From: CAWGMT01 sp963823675
GTDB taxonomy: Bacteria > Planctomycetota > Planctomycetia > Isosphaerales > Isosphaeraceae
Direction: 5' to 3'
Assembly (NCBI GenBank): GCA_963823675.1
Contig: CAWGMT010000013.1
Span: forward strand, 1,178,001 to 1,242,000
DNA: 64,000 nt
Shown here: piece after piece, positions 19,242 to 28,864 of the stretch
How the letters are laid out: the number at the start of each line of letters is the position of its first letter
Position numbering within the stretch: position 1 is the first letter of the stretch
Position numbers and translations under genes: made by a program
The notes under the pieces: generated by a model
Databases searched by the model: none
Seen by the model: the letters and a program-made list of their open reading frames with translations, nothing else
What the model was told of the DNA's origin: nothing

Positions 19242-20932
19242 AGACGAAATCAATCCTCGAAGCTCTGGCCGGATTTGCCCTGTTGGGTTTTCTCTGGGTG
19301 GGGGAAGCAACCGCCCAACGCGGCCGGGAAGGAGGCGGAGGCGGTCGATCGGCCGGTCACCGATCCAATGGTGCTGCCAAGCAGTCCAATCGCAGCCCCT
19401 CGATGAGCGCTCCACGTGGTGGAGGGGGCAACGTCGAGCGCCCCGCCCAGCAACCGGGAGGTGCAGGCGGCGGGACGCAGCGACCCGGCGGTTCGCCCGG
19501 CGGCGGCCAGCGCGCGGCGGGAGGACCCGCGGGAGGCGTTCAGCGCCCAAGCACAGCGCCGGGCGGCGGGGTGCAGCGACCCGCGGGAGGGACCGGCGCA
19601 AGCCAGCGACCCGCGGGAGGGACCGGCGCAAGCCAGCGACCCGCGGGAGGGACCGGCGCAAGCCAGCGACCCGCGGGAGGGACCGGCGCAAGCCAGCGAC
19701 CCGCGGGAGGGACCGGCGCAAGCCAGCGACCCGCGGGAGGGGCCGGCGCAAGCCAGCGCCCGGGAGGCGAAGCTGGCATCCAACGGCCAGGTGGAGGACC
19801 TGGAGGCAGCCAGCGCCCCGGTGGTAGGCCCGCCGGGAATCGGCCGGGCGGATCGTCCGACCAGCTCTCTGACTTCCTCGGAATGCAAGGACCCGGCTCG
19901 CGCGGTCCGGCCGCGGGTAGGCCCGGCACGCTTCCGAGCGAACGGCCGAGTGTCGGCGAACGGCCCAACATCGGTGACAACCGCCGTGACATCGGCGACC
20001 GCAATACCGGCAATCGGACCAACATCGGTGACAACCGCCGTGACATCGGCGACGGCAATATCGGCAATCGGACCAACATCGGTGACAACCGCCGTGAGAT
20101 CGGCGATCGTAATGTCGCCAATCGGACCAACATCGGCGCTAGCAATATCGGCAGTGCGAACGCTACCAACATTAACGTGGGTCAGGTGAACGTCGGCAAC
20201 CAGGTCAATTACGCTGACAATCGCCAGGCCTGGGTCTCCCAGCGCCAGAACTGGGGCAATGACGTGCGGGGAAGCGTCGGCAACCGGTACAACAACGTCT
20301 TCAACGAGAATTGGTACCGTCGGCCTAATGCCGGCGGTTACAACTACTGGGGCGGATGGGCCGGTCGCGGTGCCAATTACGCCTGGACCCCGGCTGCCTC
20401 GGCGGGCGTCGGTACGTGGTTGGGCGGAGCCTGGGCCAGCGCGCAGCCGACCTACTACGGCTATGGCGCCGGGGGCAACGTCTACTACGAAAACAACGCC
20501 GTCTACGTGAATGGCCAGGCCGCCGGCTCGCCCGAGCAGTACTATCAGCAGACACAGGCGATCGCGGCCGCGGCTCCCCCCGTCGACCAGGCGAACCCCC
20601 AGGACGAGTGGCTCCCCCTCGGTGTTTACGCTGTGACCTCCGAGGACACGCCCGACGCCTCGGCGGTGCTCCAACTCGCCGTTAACAAGCAGGGCGCCCT
20701 CGCAGGCACCTACTACAACGAAGACACGCAGGTCAGCCGCCCGGTCCAGGGGATGGTCGACGCCAAGAGCCAGCGTGCGGTCATGAAGTTCGCCGATGGT
20801 AAGGACGCGGACCTTGTTCTCGAAACGGGCGTCTACAATTTGACCCAAGAGGAGGCGCCGGCGCTCTTGCACTTCGGGGCGGCGCAGTCGCAGCCGATGC
20901 TCCTGGTACGCCTGAAGCCGCCCGCCCAATGA
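19238..20932 (+). CDS. Glycine/proline-rich secreted repeat protein (module A)
   Basis: A 564-residue exported protein. A signal peptide (ALAGFALLGFLWVGEATA) is followed by a glycine-rich region, then six near-identical decapeptides RPAGGTGASQ (about residues 113-172), then three repeats around NIGDNRRDIGDRN, a Trp/Tyr-rich section (YNYWGGWAGRGANYAW), and a C-terminal domain of about 110 residues from DEWLPLGVYAV to LLVRLKPPAQ that is not low complexity and has a beta-rich look. The start codon overlaps the stop of the upstream gene. Proteins of this style in planctomycetes are thought to be cell-surface or matrix proteins. It resembles the protein at 29127-31721 in layout: signal, Gly-rich repeats, aromatic stretch, beta domain. 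Confidence 0.75.
   Translation: MKTKSILEALAGFALLGFLWVGEATAQRGREGGGGGRSAGHRSNGAAKQSNRSPSMSAPRGGGGNVERPAQQPGGAGGGTQRPGGSPGGGQRAAGGPAGGVQRPSTAPGGGVQRPAGGTGASQRPAGGTGASQRPAGGTGASQRPAGGTGASQRPAGGTGASQRPAGGAGASQRPGGEAGIQRPGGGPGGSQRPGGRPAGNRPGGSSDQLSDFLGMQGPGSRGPAAGRPGTLPSERPSVGERPNIGDNRRDIGDRNTGNRTNIGDNRRDIGDGNIGNRTNIGDNRREIGDRNVANRTNIGASNIGSANATNINVGQVNVGNQVNYADNRQAWVSQRQNWGNDVRGSVGNRYNNVFNENWYRRPNAGGYNYWGGWAGRGANYAWTPAASAGVGTWLGGAWASAQPTYYGYGAGGNVYYENNAVYVNGQAAGSPEQYYQQTQAIAAAAPPVDQANPQDEWLPLGVYAVTSEDTPDASAVLQLAVNKQGALAGTYYNEDTQVSRPVQGMVDAKSQRAVMKFADGKDADLVLETGVYNLTQEEAPALLHFGAAQSQPMLLVRLKPPAQ
19574..19753 (+). repeat. 30-bp in-frame tandem repeat, 6 copies
   Basis: Six head-to-tail 30-bp units begin at 19574, 19604, 19634, 19664, 19694 and 19724. 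The first five are identical at the DNA level and the sixth differs by one base (19741). They encode decapeptides of the type RPAGGTGASQ. Identity down to wobble positions points to very recent expansion or ongoing homogenisation, and copy number may vary between strains or in assembly. Confidence 0.9.
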
Positions 20933-20990
20933 ACGGGACGCAAGAGGGCCAGACGCCGGGTGGTTCGGCGTGTGGTCGCGTCCGCAGATA

Positions 20991-21238
20991 CTACTTCTTC
21001 TCTGCAATCTGCTCGCCGACGCGAATCGTCTGGCAGATCTGGCGGATTGTTTCTTTGTAATACTGCTCGATCCGGGCATCGACGACAAAGGCCACCCCGG
21101 CGAATTGCCCCGCGCCCGCATCGAGAACCCCGGCCGCGAACACCACGGCGACACCAGACTTCTTCCCCTTTCCCGTGCCGGTGATCACGACGTTACCGCG
21201 TTTCGTTTCTGTCGGGTCGTCGAACTTGATGTCCTGAA
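20991..21238 (-). pseudogene. 5'-truncated gene fragment of unknown family
   Basis: A minus-strand frame of about 82 codons with coding-like content: DIKFDDPTETKRGNVVITG, then GVAVVFAAGVLDAG and FAGVAFVVDARIEQYY, ending QTIRVGEQIAEKK. The frame is closed by a stop upstream at about 21239 and has no usable start codon near its 5' end, so it is the C-terminal remnant of a larger gene. I do not recognise the family. It lies head-on to the repeat protein gene at 19238-20932. Confidence 0.4.
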
Positions 21239-21757
21239 GATGTCAAGGGTTGCGCGGCGCGAACCGGCTCGCAGGACGAAGCTGGCCTCACGACCATGAC
21301 CGCGATGGCAGAGAAACCGCTGCAACGGCCGTATTGCTAAGTGCATGTTTTTGCACCAATCGGGGCAGTACCCTGTTGCGGACGATCCCCGGGGGCGGTA
21401 AAGAGAAGAAGTGCTTGCCGGATTCCGCATCGCGTCCGCAACCGCGCTTCGCTCATTGGGATTCCGCGACACCTGCCGCGCCTCGTCGCATTCGTTCAAA
21501 TCGACGTCGCAGCGGCCGCGACATCGCTGGGACTCGTGTTGATGGTGGCGCAGTGCTGGCCCACCAGAGTGGCCCGCGTGCGACGGATCGCTCAATGCTG
21601 TAATGGCTCTTGAGCACAAGAACCGTGCCAGGGGATACGCCAAGGGAATGGCCTTCATTCAACGACCGGGTTCGCCCCTGCCGACTGCCCTTTTGACTTG
21701 CAACGACAAGCAGGCGTCGTCAGGGTGCTGTCTCGAAACGCAAGAAGGAGACGCGTG
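21239..21757. other. Intergenic stretch, no gene seen
   Basis: About 520 bases upstream of the Spy-like gene. Long open frames are present only because of the high GC content; their translations are arginine-rich and show no motif. A promoter for the downstream gene must lie here, but I could not pick one with confidence. Confidence 0.35.
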
Positions 21758-22624
21758 ATGAAGGCTTTGAGTGTTGTGTTGACCATGGCGCTCACGGTGT
21801 CAGTATGCGCCGGGCTTTTTGTTGCTCGCGCCGCGCAACAGGAGCGCAGGCAAGGCGCGCGGGAGGCCCTGGCCGAGAGGATCCAGGACCTGAATCTGAC
21901 CGATGAACAGGAAACCAAGATTGCGGACATCCGGAAGGAGTGCCGCCCCAAGCTCCAAGAAGCCGGCCGGGCCCTGGCTGACGTCGTCCGGGAAGAAGTC
22001 GAAGCGATGCGGACCGCACTCAATCCGGCGCAAAGGCGGATGACCCAGGTGCTGAGAGAGGAGCTCAGCACGCGGAGAAGTGATTCGCTCGCCGAGAGGA
22101 TCGCGCACCTAGGCGAGCTCGATTTGACCGACAACGAGATGATGAAGATCGGCGACATCAGGGACGAGTACCGCCCCAAGATTCACGCGGCCGTAAAGCA
22201 ATTGGTCGGCGTGCTCACAGATGACCAGAAAAAGACCCGAGAGGACGCTCTGAAAGCTGGCAAGAAGCGGAGCGAAGTCAGGGAATCGCTCGCTTTGAGC
22301 GCCGAACAGAAGGAGAAACTGGAATCGGTCGGTAAGGAGTTGCGTGCTCTCGTCGGCGAAGAGATGGAGAAGGTCCGTGATGTCCTCACACCGCAACAAC
22401 TGGAGAGGTTCCAGGAGCAGAGGGAGGAAACCAGAGAGAACGTGCGTGATCGGTTGGCCTGGAGGATTTCCAACTTCAAGGAGCTGAACCTGAGTGAAGA
22501 GCAGGTTTCCAAGATCAGCGACATCAGGAAAGAATTCCGGCCCAAGGTTCACGAGGCCGGCAACGCGCTGCGCACCGCCATCAGGGAAGAGCTGGCGACG
22601 ATCCTGGCTGTCATCAAACAATGA
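21758..22624 (+). CDS. Periplasmic helical-repeat protein, Spy/CpxP-like
   Basis: A 288-residue exported protein. A signal peptide (ALSVVLTMALTVSVCAGLFVARAA) is followed by three similar helical units, each with a pattern such as LAERIQDLNLTDEQETKIADIR then RPKLQEAGRAL (residues about 35-100, 115-205, 220-288). The LTDEQ/LSEEQ elements resemble the LTxxQ motif of the Spy/CpxP family of periplasmic chaperones and metal- or envelope-stress sensors. No cysteine or metal site is evident after the signal. The ATG at 21758 follows AAGAAGGAG by 7 bases, and a longer GTG-started form is rejected. It is a single gene. Chaperone role is inferred from fold only. Confidence 0.65.
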   Translation: MKALSVVLTMALTVSVCAGLFVARAAQQERRQGAREALAERIQDLNLTDEQETKIADIRKECRPKLQEAGRALADVVREEVEAMRTALNPAQRRMTQVLREELSTRRSDSLAERIAHLGELDLTDNEMMKIGDIRDEYRPKIHAAVKQLVGVLTDDQKKTREDALKAGKKRSEVRESLALSAEQKEKLESVGKELRALVGEEMEKVRDVLTPQQLERFQEQREETRENVRDRLAWRISNFKELNLSEEQVSKISDIRKEFRPKVHEAGNALRTAIREELATILAVIKQ

Positions 22625-23038
22625 TGGTGTAGATCCGACAATCACACGGGCGGGAAATCCTTGGAATGTCGGAGGCCTGGGATGATCGCTGCGACGGACG
22701 GCCCGTCCGGGTCCGACGCCGACGCGATGACGTGCGAACAGCATTCGCCCGCGATGTCGGCATCCACGTTAACCGCCCAGACCGCCCGGCCGCCGATCCG
22801 TCCTGGCTTCGTTCTGGTGAGGGCGAAGCCTGATCGGCGGCCTCGGCGGCACTTCACCGTACCCTTTCAAGCGTGAATGCCTTGCGAATCCGCAGGTCAA
22901 CAAACAGACTCTCTAGAAGAAGCACCGTGATTCGCTAGCGTAACGATCGAACAGAGGCAATCTGCCGCGGTCCCCCGTCTTGATAGCCCCAGATGTTCAA
23001 CTGAGTCAACCACGGTAACCGGGCAACGGAGTCAACCG
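22625..23038. other. Intergenic stretch upstream of phosphoketolase
   Basis: About 410 bases between the Spy-like gene and phosphoketolase. It must contain the phosphoketolase promoter. I see no gene and no clear operator. The last 30 bases provide ACGGAG as ribosome binding site for the ATG at 23039. Confidence 0.35.
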
Positions 23039-25678
23039 ATGGATGCAACACTGAAGACGCAAGCACCCGACCGGCCGACCGCACGTTCGGGCGATTCGCA
23101 AGCTAAAACCGCACCGCTCACAACCGACGAACTCCGCAAGCTCGATGCCTACTGGCGGGCCGCCAACTATCTCTCAGTCGGGCAGATTTACCTGCTTGAC
23201 AATCCGCTCCTCAAGGAACCGCTCAAGCGCGAACACATCAAGCCGCGCCTACTCGGCCACTGGGGCACATCGCCGGGCCTCAACATGCTCTGCGTTCACT
23301 TGAACCGAGTCATCAAACGTGATGATCTGAACGTGATCTACATCATCGGCCCGGGACATGGCGGCCCGTCCTTGGTGGCCCACGCCTACCTCGAAGGAAC
23401 GTACAGCGAGGTCTACCCGGATATCAGCCAGGATGCGGAAGGGATGCAGAAGCTCTTCAAGCAATTCAGCTTCCCGGGGGGCATACCCAGCCATGTCGCC
23501 CCCGAAACACCGGGGAGCATCCACGAGGGCGGTGAACTGGGGTACGCTCTCTCGCACGCCTACGGCGCCGCGTTCGACAATCCGGACTTGATCGTCGCTT
23601 GTGTTGTCGGCGACGGCGAGGCGGAAACCGGCCCGCTCGCCACCGGTTGGCATGGGAACAAGTTCTTGAACCCGGCCCGCGATGGCTGCGTACTGCCGAT
23701 CCTCCACTTGAATGGCTACAAGATCGCCAATCCCTGCTTCCTCGCCCGCATTCCCCACGACGAGCTGCGGATGTTCTTCGCGGGCATGGGCTACAAACCG
23801 TACTTTGTCGAAGGACGCGACCCCGCCGCGGTCCATCAGCAGCTCGCGGGCGTGCTCGACGCGGTCGTGGCGGAGATTCGTGAGATCTGGGACGCGGCGC
23901 GCAAAGGGGGCGTCGTCAAGCGGCCTGCCTGGCCGATGATCGTCTTCCGCACGCCGAAAGGTTGGACCTGCCCGCCGGAGATCGACGGCAAGAAGTGCGA
24001 GGACTATTGGCGCAGCCACCAGGTACCGATGAGCGACATGGACAAACCCGAGCACATCCGCATCCTCGAGAAGTGGATGAAAAGCTACAGGCCCGAGGAG
24101 CTCTTCGACGTCCAGGGCCGGCTTGTCTCCGAGCTGGCGGACCTGGCGCCGAAGGGACATCGCCGGATGAGCGACAACCCGCATGCCAACGGCGGCCTGC
24201 TCTTGCGGGACCTCAAGTTGCCAGACTTCCGGGACTACGCTGTTGAGGTGAAGAATCCCGGCGAGACCTTGGTCGAGTCGGCCCGCGTGATGGGCAAGTT
24301 CCTCCGGGACGTCATGAAGGGGAACTTGCAGAGCCGCAACTTTCGGCTGTTCAGCCCGGACGAGAATAACTCGAACCGCTGGCAGGACGTGCTCGAGGTG
24401 ACCAACCGCTGCTACATGGCCGAGATCTACCCAGAAGACGACAGACTCAGCCCGGACGGTCGGGTGATGGAGGTCTTGAGCGAGCACCAGTGCCAGGGGT
24501 GGCTTGAAGGCTACCTCCTGACCGGGCGGCATGGCTTCTTCTCGTGTTACGAGGCGTTCATCCATATCATCGATTCGATGTTCAATCAGCACGCGAAGTG
24601 GTTGAAGGTGTGTAACGGCATTCCCTGGCGCCGGCCGATTGCCTCGTTCAACTACTTCCTCAGCTCGCACGTCTGGCGGCAAGACCACAATGGGTTCAGC
24701 CACCAGGATCCCGGCTTCATCGATCACGTCGCCAACAAGAAGGCGGAGGTGATCCGCATCTACCTCCCGCCCGACGCGAACTGCCTGCTCTCGGTCACCG
24801 ACCACTGCCTCCGCAGCCGCAACTATGTCAACGTCGTGGTCGCCGGCAAGCAGCCCGCGCCGCAGTGGCTGACGATGGACCAGGCGATCAAGCACTGCAC
24901 CCAGGGCCTCGGCATCTGGGAGTGGGCCAGCAACGACAAGGAGAGCGAGCCGGACGTGGTCATGGCTTGCTGCGGGGACGTGCCGACCTTCGAGACACTG
25001 GCCGCAGTTGAGCTCCTGCGCAAGCACCTGCCGGAGTTGAAGGTCCGCGTCGTCAACGTCGTAGACCTCATGACGCTGCAACCGGCCACCGAGCACCCGC
25101 ACGGGCTCCCGGACGCCGACTTCGACGCCCTCTTCACCAAGGACAAGCCGATCATTTTCGCGTTCCACGGTTATCCGTGGCTGATCCACCGCCTCACCTA
25201 CAGGCGGACGAACCACAAGAACCTGCACGTCCGGGGCTACAAGGAAGAGGGCACGACGACCACGCCGTTCGACATGGTAGTCCTCAATGACCTCGATCGA
25301 TTCCATCTGGCGGGCGACGTGATCGACCGGCTGCCGCAACTGGGCTCTCGCGCCGGCTACTTCAAGCAGGCGATCCACGAGAAGCTGATCGATCACAAGG
25401 CATACATCGCAGAACACGGCGATGACATGCCCGAAATCAGCAACTGGAAGTGGGGGCTGAAAACGCCGTCGGGCCGAGGTGGCACTTCCACTGAAGGCGA
25501 CAACGTTCTAAATGGCCTTGCACGATTCCGGGCGGGCGAACCTCCTGGCGCGACCCTTCGGGTGCCCGTCTCCCCAGTGGCTCGGGCGGAGCCTCGCCCT
25601 CCCAGGATCACGAAACCCGATTTCGAGACGAGACCTTCGATCGGGCGGAGTGAGTGCCCGCAGAAGAGAATGCGATAG
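23039..25678 (+). CDS. xfp: Xylulose-5-phosphate/fructose-6-phosphate phosphoketolase
   Basis: A thiamine-diphosphate enzyme that cleaves xylulose 5-phosphate or fructose 6-phosphate to acetyl-phosphate plus a shorter sugar phosphate. Family motifs are clear: GHWGTSPGLNMLCVHLNR, GPGHGGPSLVAHAYLEGTY, PGGIPSHVAPETPGSIHEGG, the ThDP-binding VVGDGEAETGPLATGWHGNKF, and SNRWQDVLEVTNR further on. The family core ends at ISNWKW near residue 805; a further 74 residues of arginine/proline-rich sequence follow before the stop, which is unusual (family length is about 790-825). That tail is probably read-through into a short dispersed repeat. Next comes a histidine phosphatase 10 bases later and then glgX, so sugar phosphate release and cleavage are grouped. 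Confidence 0.95.
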   Translation: MDATLKTQAPDRPTARSGDSQAKTAPLTTDELRKLDAYWRAANYLSVGQIYLLDNPLLKEPLKREHIKPRLLGHWGTSPGLNMLCVHLNRVIKRDDLNVIYIIGPGHGGPSLVAHAYLEGTYSEVYPDISQDAEGMQKLFKQFSFPGGIPSHVAPETPGSIHEGGELGYALSHAYGAAFDNPDLIVACVVGDGEAETGPLATGWHGNKFLNPARDGCVLPILHLNGYKIANPCFLARIPHDELRMFFAGMGYKPYFVEGRDPAAVHQQLAGVLDAVVAEIREIWDAARKGGVVKRPAWPMIVFRTPKGWTCPPEIDGKKCEDYWRSHQVPMSDMDKPEHIRILEKWMKSYRPEELFDVQGRLVSELADLAPKGHRRMSDNPHANGGLLLRDLKLPDFRDYAVEVKNPGETLVESARVMGKFLRDVMKGNLQSRNFRLFSPDENNSNRWQDVLEVTNRCYMAEIYPEDDRLSPDGRVMEVLSEHQCQGWLEGYLLTGRHGFFSCYEAFIHIIDSMFNQHAKWLKVCNGIPWRRPIASFNYFLSSHVWRQDHNGFSHQDPGFIDHVANKKAEVIRIYLPPDANCLLSVTDHCLRSRNYVNVVVAGKQPAPQWLTMDQAIKHCTQGLGIWEWASNDKESEPDVVMACCGDVPTFETLAAVELLRKHLPELKVRVVNVVDLMTLQPATEHPHGLPDADFDALFTKDKPIIFAFHGYPWLIHRLTYRRTNHKNLHVRGYKEEGTTTTPFDMVVLNDLDRFHLAGDVIDRLPQLGSRAGYFKQAIHEKLIDHKAYIAEHGDDMPEISNWKWGLKTPSGRGGTSTEGDNVLNGLARFRAGEPPGATLRVPVSPVARAEPRPPRITKPDFETRPSIGRSECPQKRMR

Positions 25679-25688
25679 GAGGGTCGAT

Positions 25689-26287
25689 ATGCCGCTCGAA
25701 ATGCCAAAACTGTTTCTCGCCCGGCACGGCGATACGGCCTGGACCGACTCTCGCCAGCGTACCGGGCGCACCGACATTCCGCTGAATAAAGCTGGTGAGG
25801 AGCGGCGCGGCTATTGGGTGATCGGTTACGTCGATACTCGTTCACCAACGTCTTCACCAGCCCGCTCCAGCGCGCCGCGAAGACCTGCGCGCTGGCCGGC
25901 TACGCAGCGGTCGCGGAGCGCGATCCGGACCTGGTCGAGTGGGATTACGGCCGCTACGAAGGAATGCTGACCAAAAACGTATTGAAGGAGCGGCCTGGCT
26001 GGGAGCTCTACCGCGACGGCTGCCCTGAAGGCGAATCACCGGCGGACGTCGCGGCCCGGGCCGACCGGTTCGTCGCGCGGGTGCGAGGCATCGAGGGAGA
26101 CGTGCTGGCGTTTTCGAGCGCGCACATCATCCGGATGATCGCAGCACGATGGCTCGGCCTCCCGCCACAGGCTGGTAGGTTCTTCTACTGCCGTCCGGCT
26201 AGCGTGGGCGTGCTCGGTTATGAGCACAAAAACCGCGACGAACCAATCATCGGCCCGTGGAACCACGTCCCCCAACCTCGCGATTGA
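25689..26287 (+). pseudogene. Histidine phosphatase family protein, one frameshift
   Basis: A phosphoglycerate-mutase-like phosphatase of about 200 residues. The start MPLEMPKLFLARHGDTAW carries the catalytic RHG motif, followed by RQRTGRTDIPLNKAGEE. The rest lies in another frame: LGDRLRRYSFTNVFTSPLQRA, the acid region EWDYGRYEG and the second histidine in LAFSSAHIIRMIAARWLGL. The frame changes near 25805, where a CGGCG would read CGGGCG in an intact gene. AGGAGG sits just before the ATG. The gene lies between phosphoketolase and glgX and may act on a sugar phosphate (inference). Substrate not determinable. Confidence 0.78.
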
Positions 26288-26353
26288 CTCGAGCCTTTCA
26301 TGGCAGGTGTCTCTCGGCCCGCGATACGAACAACAGAAGAGAGTGAGGTAGTT

Positions 26354-28477
26354 GTGACGATCGCCACGAAGGTCCAGCGCGGAGCCTCACCGGGTGCCTC
26401 CACTCAGAGCATTGGCCGAAGCGTCCCCCTGGGCGCCACCGTCATCGAGGGGGGCGTCAACTTCAGCCTCTTCTCGCGGAACGCCACGGGTGTTGAACTC
26501 CTCTTCTTCGACCGCGAGGACGATGCTACCCCGTCCCGCACGGTACGGGTCGAACCGTCGACAAACCGCACTTACCACTACTGGCACGTGTTCGTGCCGC
26601 GGGTGCCGCCGGGACAGCTCTACGGCTACCGGGTTGAAGGGCCGTCGGAACCCGCTCGCGGCCTGCGCTTCGATTCCACCAAGGTTCTCCTCGACCCGTA
26701 CGCTCGGGGCGTGGTCGTTCCCAACAACTACGACCGCGAAGGCGCGAAACAGAAGGGTGATAATGCCGCGACCGCGATGAAGAGTGTTGTCGTGGATCCG
26801 CACGCGTACGATTGGGACGGCGACGTCCCGTTGAGCCGGCCTGCTGCACGCACCATCATCTACGAAATGCACGTTCGCGGATTCACTCGGCATCCGAGCT
26901 CCGGAGTCGCAGAGAAGACCCTCGGCACTTACGCCGGGCTGATCGAGAAGATCCCGTATCTTGAGGAGCTGGGCATCACGGCCGTAGAACTGCTCCCGGT
27001 GTTCGCGTTCGATGCGCAAGCCTGCCCGCCGGGCCTGGTCAACTACTGGGGATACCAGCCGGTGGCGTTCTTCGCGCCGCATGCGAACTACAGCTCGCGC
27101 CGTGACGCCCTCGGCCCGGTCAATGAGTTTCGCGACATGGTGAAGGTGCTGCACCGTGCGGGCATCGAGGTCATCCTCGACGTCGTGTTCAACCACACCG
27201 CCGAGGGCGCGGAGGACGGGCCGACGCTTGGCTTTCGCGGGATCGACAACCCGACTTACTACATCCTCGAACAGGGAGGCAGCCGGTACGCCGACTACAC
27301 GGGCTGTGGGAACACGCTTAACGGAAATCACCCGATCGTCCGCCGCATGATCGTGGACAGCCTGCGTTACTGGGTCGAAGAGATGCACGTGGACGGTTTC
27401 CGGTTTGACCTCGCGTCGATCCTGGCCCGCGACGTCACGGGGCATCCGCTTCCGAATCCCCCCGTCCTCTGGGACATCGAATCGGACCCGGCCCTGGCGG
27501 GCACGAAGCTCATCGCCGAGGCGTGGGACGCGGCCGGCCTGTACCAGGTCGGCAGCTTCGTGGGCGACGCCTGGAAGGAGTGGAACGGCCGTTTCCGCGA
27601 CGACGTCCGCGACTTCTTTCGGGGCGCAAACGGCTCGGTAACTCGCCTGGCCGACCGGCTGGTCGGCAGCCCCGAAATCTACGGCCACAAACAACGCGAA
27701 CCCGAACAAAGTGTCAACTTCGTGACGTGCCACGACGGCTTCACGCTCAACGACCTCGTCTCCTACAACCAGAAGCACAATGAAGCCAACGGTGAGGGTA
27801 ACCGCGATGGGGCCGACGACAATCGGAGCTGGAACTGCGGCGCTGAAGGCCCGACCGTCAATCGCGATATCGAGCGGCTCCGCAACCGCCAAGTCAAGAA
27901 CTTTCTCACGACTACGGTGATGGCGCTCGGTGTACCCATGATCCTGATGGGCGACGAGATCCGTCGTACCCAACAGGGGAACAACAACTCCTATTGCCAT
28001 GATGACGAGAGCAACTGGCTCGACTGGAAACTCCTGGCGAAGCATGCCGATGTCCACCGCTTCGTGAGCCTGCTCGCGGCGAGGCGATCACTCCGCGACG
28101 TGGAGCATGAGCGGCAGCGCGTGAGCCTGAGCACCTTGCTTACCGAGGCAAACAAGGAATGGCACGGCGTGAAGCTCCACCAGCCGGATTGGGGCGACGG
28201 TTCGCACAGCATCGCCCTGAGCGCCGAACTTCGCAAGGAGGGACTCCGTTTCCACCTGATTCTGAATGCGTACTGGGAGCCGCTCGAGTTCGAGCTGCCC
28301 AGTGCGGGCGAAGGGAACTCGTGGCGCCGATGGATCGACACGGCTCTCGACTCGCCGCACGACATCGTTCTCTGGGAGGCCGCACCGGTGATTGAACTCA
28401 ATTCTTATCGGGCCGAGGCTCGATCGGTCGTGATGCTATACGCCGTTACCCGACCGGAAGCGAGGCATTCAACATAG
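26354..28477 (+). CDS. glgX: Glycogen debranching enzyme GlgX
   Basis: A GH13 debranching enzyme of 707 residues that hydrolyses alpha-1,6 branches of glycogen or limit dextrins in the cytoplasm. The N-terminal CBM48-like domain has VPLGATVIEGGVNFSLFSR. The catalytic barrel shows DVVFNHTAEG (region I), DGFRFDLASIL (nucleophile Asp), LIAEAWDAAGLYQVG (acid/base Glu) and NFVTCHDGFTLNDLVSYN (region IV), with the GlgX-type NHEANGEGNRDG-like loop (NEANGEGNRDGADDN). I choose the GTG at 26354, preceded by GTGAGG at good spacing; an ATG at 26300 would add 18 unmatched residues. It follows phosphoketolase and the histidine phosphatase on the same strand and likely shares their transcript. Confidence 0.93.
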   Translation: MTIATKVQRGASPGASTQSIGRSVPLGATVIEGGVNFSLFSRNATGVELLFFDREDDATPSRTVRVEPSTNRTYHYWHVFVPRVPPGQLYGYRVEGPSEPARGLRFDSTKVLLDPYARGVVVPNNYDREGAKQKGDNAATAMKSVVVDPHAYDWDGDVPLSRPAARTIIYEMHVRGFTRHPSSGVAEKTLGTYAGLIEKIPYLEELGITAVELLPVFAFDAQACPPGLVNYWGYQPVAFFAPHANYSSRRDALGPVNEFRDMVKVLHRAGIEVILDVVFNHTAEGAEDGPTLGFRGIDNPTYYILEQGGSRYADYTGCGNTLNGNHPIVRRMIVDSLRYWVEEMHVDGFRFDLASILARDVTGHPLPNPPVLWDIESDPALAGTKLIAEAWDAAGLYQVGSFVGDAWKEWNGRFRDDVRDFFRGANGSVTRLADRLVGSPEIYGHKQREPEQSVNFVTCHDGFTLNDLVSYNQKHNEANGEGNRDGADDNRSWNCGAEGPTVNRDIERLRNRQVKNFLTTTVMALGVPMILMGDEIRRTQQGNNNSYCHDDESNWLDWKLLAKHADVHRFVSLLAARRSLRDVEHERQRVSLSTLLTEANKEWHGVKLHQPDWGDGSHSIALSAELRKEGLRFHLILNAYWEPLEFELPSAGEGNSWRRWIDTALDSPHDIVLWEAAPVIELNSYRAEARSVVMLYAVTRPEARHST

Positions 28478-28498
28478 GGTCGATGGCCGCCGTGTTGA

Positions 28499-28864
28499 TC
28501 GAGGGTTGAGTTCGTCGGCCAGGTCTTCGAGCACCGCACGTTCTTCTCCCGGCTGCACCATTTCGTGCTCGTCTCGGACGCCTTCGTCGTCGTGCCGGGT
28601 GGGATCGGGACAGTGCTGGAGATGATGATGGTCTGGCAACTGCTTCAGGTGCGGAAACTGAACGACACGCCGCTTATCCTGGCCGGCACGATGTGGCCCG
28701 AGTTCGTCGAATGGGCGAGGAAGTCAATGCTGCGCCCGGATTCCCCGCTGGCCAGCCCGCAGGATTTCGCCATCCCGATTTGCTGCCAGAGCGGACCCGA
28801 AGTTCTCGACGTGCTGCGCAAGCACCATAACCTGTGGACAGCCAACCAGGAGGCCATCTCGTGA
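28499..28864 (+). pseudogene. LOG-family (TIGR00730-like) protein, N-terminus missing
   Basis: An open frame without start codon context, beginning right after a stop at 28496-28498. It reads VEFVGQVFEHRTFFSRLHH and then the family motif PGGIGTVLEMM, typical of LOG-type nucleotide hydrolases once annotated as lysine decarboxylases. The Rossmann-fold N-terminal half, including the first nucleotide-binding loop, is absent. The usable part starts at about 28499 and stops at 28864. It lies 21 bases after glgX and looks like a 5'-deleted gene. Confidence 0.6.

Noticed and set aside
19250..21154. 634-residue minus-strand frame opposite the repeat protein
   Set aside because: Mirror of the plus-strand repeats, with no signal peptide or domain; the plus frame has a signal peptide and coupled start.
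21185..21658. 157-residue minus-strand frame
   Set aside because: No motif, unusual Ser/Arg/His content, and it overlaps a better coding-like frame at its 3' end.
23249..25417. 722-residue open frame on the minus strand opposite phosphoketolase
   Set aside because: Shadow frame of a strongly conserved plus-strand gene; its sequence is rich in Val, Arg and Asp without any domain motif.
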